Source of the DNA: Deltaproteobacteria bacterium
GTDB taxonomy: Bacteria; Myxococcota; Myxococcia; Myxococcales; SZAS-1
Direction of reading: 5' to 3'
NCBI GenBank assembly: GCA_018266075.1
Contig: JAFEBB010000018.1
Coordinates: 55,536-119,535 of the forward strand
DNA: 64,000 bases
A program made the translations under genes and the position numbers. Of this stretch, positions 61,837 through 64,000 are shown one piece after another; position 1 is the first letter of the stretch, and every line of letters starts with the position of its first letter. The notes below the pieces were generated by a model. That model saw only the letters and a program-made list of their open reading frames with translations, did no database searches and was not told the origin of the DNA.

Positions 61837-63689
61837 ATCGCACACACCTTCGAATCCTCATCCTGGTGATGATCGCGCTGGCCGTGGGCTGTCGAACCAC
61901 GGCCGATGTCCAGCGCGACTACGCGCAGACGTTCGCGCCCGCGGAGGTGCAGGCCGCGCCCTCGGCCGCAGCCGGCATGCACGACGTCAAGCTGCGCATC
62001 TGGGTGGACCAGGAGTACCGCGCGCACGTCATCGGTTGGCCCGACAAGGTTCGCGAGCTCGTCGAGCGCGCGAACACCGTCGTCGGCCCCGCGTACGGCA
62101 TCCACTTCGTGCCCGAGCTCCGCAACTGGACCCGCGAGCGCGAGGACGCCGATCTCGAGCGCGCGCTCGAAGATCTGGAGAAGCTCGACCCGGGCCAGGA
62201 CGTGGGTTGGGTGCTCGGGCTCACCGGCGTCCTCGGCGTGGCCACGCCCAACATCCACGACATCGGCCGCGCGGAGCTCTACTCCAAGCACATGGTGGAG
62301 CACGCCATGGACGACGCCGCCGAGGGCCAGGCGTTCGACCGCGCGTTCACGGCGCTCAGCCAGGACGAACGGCTCAAGCTCTACCGCGATCGCATGCACC
62401 ACAAGGAGCTGGTGGTCTTTCTCCACGAGTGGGCGCACACGCTCGGCGCCGCGCACACGCGCATTCTGAGCGACCTGCTCTACCCCGCTTACGACAACAG
62501 CCAGACCGCGTTCGGGCCGCCGAACGCAGAGATCCTGCAACAGAACCTCGCCGAGCGGCTCCGCGACGCGAACGCGGTGAGCACGCCCGCAGCCCGCGCG
62601 GTGGTCTTGAAGGCGCTCCAGCGCGACGGCTGTCCGGCGTGTGACCCCGCGGACCTCCCCAAGGATCTCGCCGCGGCCTCCATCAACGCCGCGCCCGCGC
62701 CTGCGCTCGCGCCCGCGCCCGCGCCGAAGGCGGACGCTTTGACGGAGAGCGAGCGGGCTCAAGCCAACGACGCGCTCGCGCTCGCCAGCCACGGCGACGC
62801 GCTGGGCGCGTGGCCACTCGTCGACGGGCTCGCCAAGCGGCACCCCAACCTCGTGTACGCCCAGGAGCTGGCGTGCAATGTCGGAGTGCGCGCGCCCTCG
62901 CCCGTCGATGGTCGGCCTGCGTGTCAGCGGTGGCAGGAGCTCGCGCCGAAGGACGGCCGCGCACGCCTCGGGCTCGCGCTTGCCGAGGACAGCGCCGGGG
63001 CCCGGGGCGCCGCGGCCACCCGGCTCGTCGATGCCGAGGAGCTGCTCGCGCTCGATGCGGCCGTTTCGCCCGCCGTCTGGTCCGACGCGGACTGGCTGGG
63101 TCGCAAGCTCCAGGTGCTCACCGCCGTCGACCGCGCGGCGCCGCACCTCGAGTCGAGCACCGCCGCCAAGGAGGCGTCGTGGTCGACCCACCAGCGGCGA
63201 CGGCTCGGGCTGCCGCCGGACGCATCGCCGTTCCAGGTCGAGCCCGCCCAGGAGCCCGAGTACGCGGCGCAGCACGCCAAGGCCAGTGACGCGCTCGCCC
63301 ACGACCAGCTCGCCACCGCGCAGCGCACCATCGACGGCGCCCTGGCCCGGTGGCCTGGCGCACCGGGCCTGCTCGGCCTTCGCTGTCAGCTCCGCGAGGC
63401 ACGCAACCAGCTCGATGCCGCGCGCGCAGACTGCGAGGCCGCGCTCAAGGCCTGGCCCGACGCGGTGTGGCCGCACTTCGACCTCGGCTTGATGGCGCTG
63501 GATCGTCGAGACCTCGAGACGGCGCAGCGGCAGCTCACGCGCGTGACCGAGCTCGACCCGACCATCAAGAGCGCCTGGCGGAACCTGCTGCAGATCGCGA
63601 GCGCGCAGCGCAGAGCGGACGAGGTAGAGCGCTTGCGCAACGCGTACAAGGAGGTCTTTGGCGAGTTTCCGCCTGCGAGCGGCAAGTAG
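61833..63689 (+). CDS. Metzincin-like metalloprotease lipoprotein with TPR tail
   Basis: The protein has 618 residues from the ATG at 61833, coupled to the upstream stop (ATGA). The lipobox is LAVGC (Cys20). The zinc motif HEWAHTLGAAH gives His198, Glu199, His202, Gly205 and His208, the HExxHxxGxxH pattern of metzincins; a Met-turn could follow. Residues about 280-618 are helical with TPR-like pairs (ALASHGDALGAWPLVDGLAK; LLGLRCQLREARNQLDAARA). It is probably a membrane-anchored protease on the outer or inner membrane. The substrate is unknown. Confidence 0.82.
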   Translation: MNRTHLRILILVMIALAVGCRTTADVQRDYAQTFAPAEVQAAPSAAAGMHDVKLRIWVDQEYRAHVIGWPDKVRELVERANTVVGPAYGIHFVPELRNWTREREDADLERALEDLEKLDPGQDVGWVLGLTGVLGVATPNIHDIGRAELYSKHMVEHAMDDAAEGQAFDRAFTALSQDERLKLYRDRMHHKELVVFLHEWAHTLGAAHTRILSDLLYPAYDNSQTAFGPPNAEILQQNLAERLRDANAVSTPAARAVVLKALQRDGCPACDPADLPKDLAAASINAAPAPALAPAPAPKADALTESERAQANDALALASHGDALGAWPLVDGLAKRHPNLVYAQELACNVGVRAPSPVDGRPACQRWQELAPKDGRARLGLALAEDSAGARGAAATRLVDAEELLALDAAVSPAVWSDADWLGRKLQVLTAVDRAAPHLESSTAAKEASWSTHQRRRLGLPPDASPFQVEPAQEPEYAAQHAKASDALAHDQLATAQRTIDGALARWPGAPGLLGLRCQLREARNQLDAARADCEAALKAWPDAVWPHFDLGLMALDRRDLETAQRQLTRVTELDPTIKSAWRNLLQIASAQRRADEVERLRNAYKEVFGEFPPASGK

Positions 63690-63706
63690 CTCAACGTTCG
63701 CCGCGG

Positions 63707-64000
63707 CTATGGAATCTCCCACTTCAACGCGGGATCGAGCGCGCGCTCCTCGGAGAAATACTTCGCCGCCTGGAGCGCGAGCTTCCGCGGGACACTGAGG
63801 TACGCGGGCAGATCAGAAGTCTGCCCGCCAATCACCTGCTCGAGCTCGCCATCGAGCCAGCTGTGATCGACCACGTGGCGAAAGCCTTGAGCCCAATCCG
63901 GATCGTCCGGCCGCGCGACGCAACAAACGACCCGGTCCTCGTTTCCGGCGTAGTCCCGCGTGCTGTTGAAAAGGAGGTGGCGGTCACCCCCGCCCTGATC
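63707..64000 (-). CDS. Imm1-like immunity protein, C-terminal part (cut by window edge)
   Basis: The reverse strand reads 97 residues without a stop from the window edge (64000) to TAG at 63707-63709. The start lies outside the window. The C-terminal block VPRKLALQAAKYFSEER followed by LKWEIP resembles the end of Imm1-family proteins (Pro-Ala at entry, an aromatic helix, Trp-Glu close to the C-terminus), and DDPDWAQGF precedes it. Imm1 proteins usually neutralise deaminase or other polymorphic toxins whose gene would lie upstream, beyond 64000. The family call rests on one half of a protein. Confidence 0.55.
   Translation of the reverse strand, partial: DQGGGDRHLLFNSTRDYAGNEDRVVCCVARPDDPDWAQGFRHVVDHSWLDGELEQVIGGQTSDLPAYLSVPRKLALQAAKYFSEERALDPALKWEIP

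Overview
The window is a GC-rich chromosomal segment, tightly packed with genes. It most likely comes from a Myxococcota (myxobacterial-type) bacterium. The clues are the base composition with strong G/C third-position bias, several lipoproteins with a Ser/Gly/Thr-rich linker after the lipobox, orphan histidine kinases, an XPB helicase next to its partner gene, a RecG with a long N-terminal extension, and a Gram-negative envelope (Tat substrates, an outer-membrane barrel, lipoproteins). I see no rRNA, CRISPR array, transposase or phage module. There is one tRNA-Met. The genus cannot be named from what is visible.

Layout. 1-6.8 kb: the start of an ABC ATPase, a DUF4118-type sensor kinase, a GNAT acetyltransferase, a Tat-exported intradiol dioxygenase broken by one frameshift, a secreted TPR protein and a duplicated ABC permease. 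6.9-12.2 kb: an M16 peptidase pair that splits one active site between two proteins, an alpha/beta hydrolase, and a translationally coupled trio of BNR-repeat protein, ThiS/MoaD-like carrier and small membrane protein. 12.2-15.3 kb: an amino-acid ABC transporter with the binding protein fused to the permease, plus a CPBP protease. 15.3-19 kb: a NapH/NapG-type electron chain feeding a Tat-exported molybdopterin oxidoreductase. 19-28.9 kb: thiC, a cupredoxin lipoprotein, XPB and partner, recG, greA. 29-33.9 kb: carB, an FmdB-type zinc ribbon and two membrane proteins.

33.9-38.9 kb is the most unusual part: a NACHT-type STAND NTPase with about 40 C-terminal pentapeptide repeats, preceded by a membrane-spanning SMC/YhaN-like coiled-coil protein whose ATPase motifs have decayed. 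39-41.4 kb is the housekeeping operon rpsP-khpA-rimM-trmD-rplS, with a clear promoter and terminator. 41.4-45.4 kb holds two kinases, a Lys-Gly repeat protein, TatA and tRNA-Met. 45.5-49.5 kb holds a class II photolyase and a ruvC-X-ruvA-ruvB operon with an unknown gene in the middle. 49.5-55.6 kb holds lipoproteins, a methyltransferase and a cytochrome c followed by a Cyc2-like outer-membrane cytochrome-porin fusion. 55.9-64 kb holds a two-domain PPK2 coupled to an OPA-type transporter, a GIDE-domain-like membrane protein, an RlmM-like methyltransferase fused to a HAD phosphatase, a metzincin-like TPR lipoprotein, and at the right edge an incomplete Imm1-like immunity gene.

The promoter-like boxes of carB, ruvC and fmdB lie so close to their start codons that these messages should be leaderless or nearly so. 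The main points for follow-up are the NACHT/SMC-like locus, the Cyc2-like protein, the BNR-ThiS trio and the Imm1 edge.
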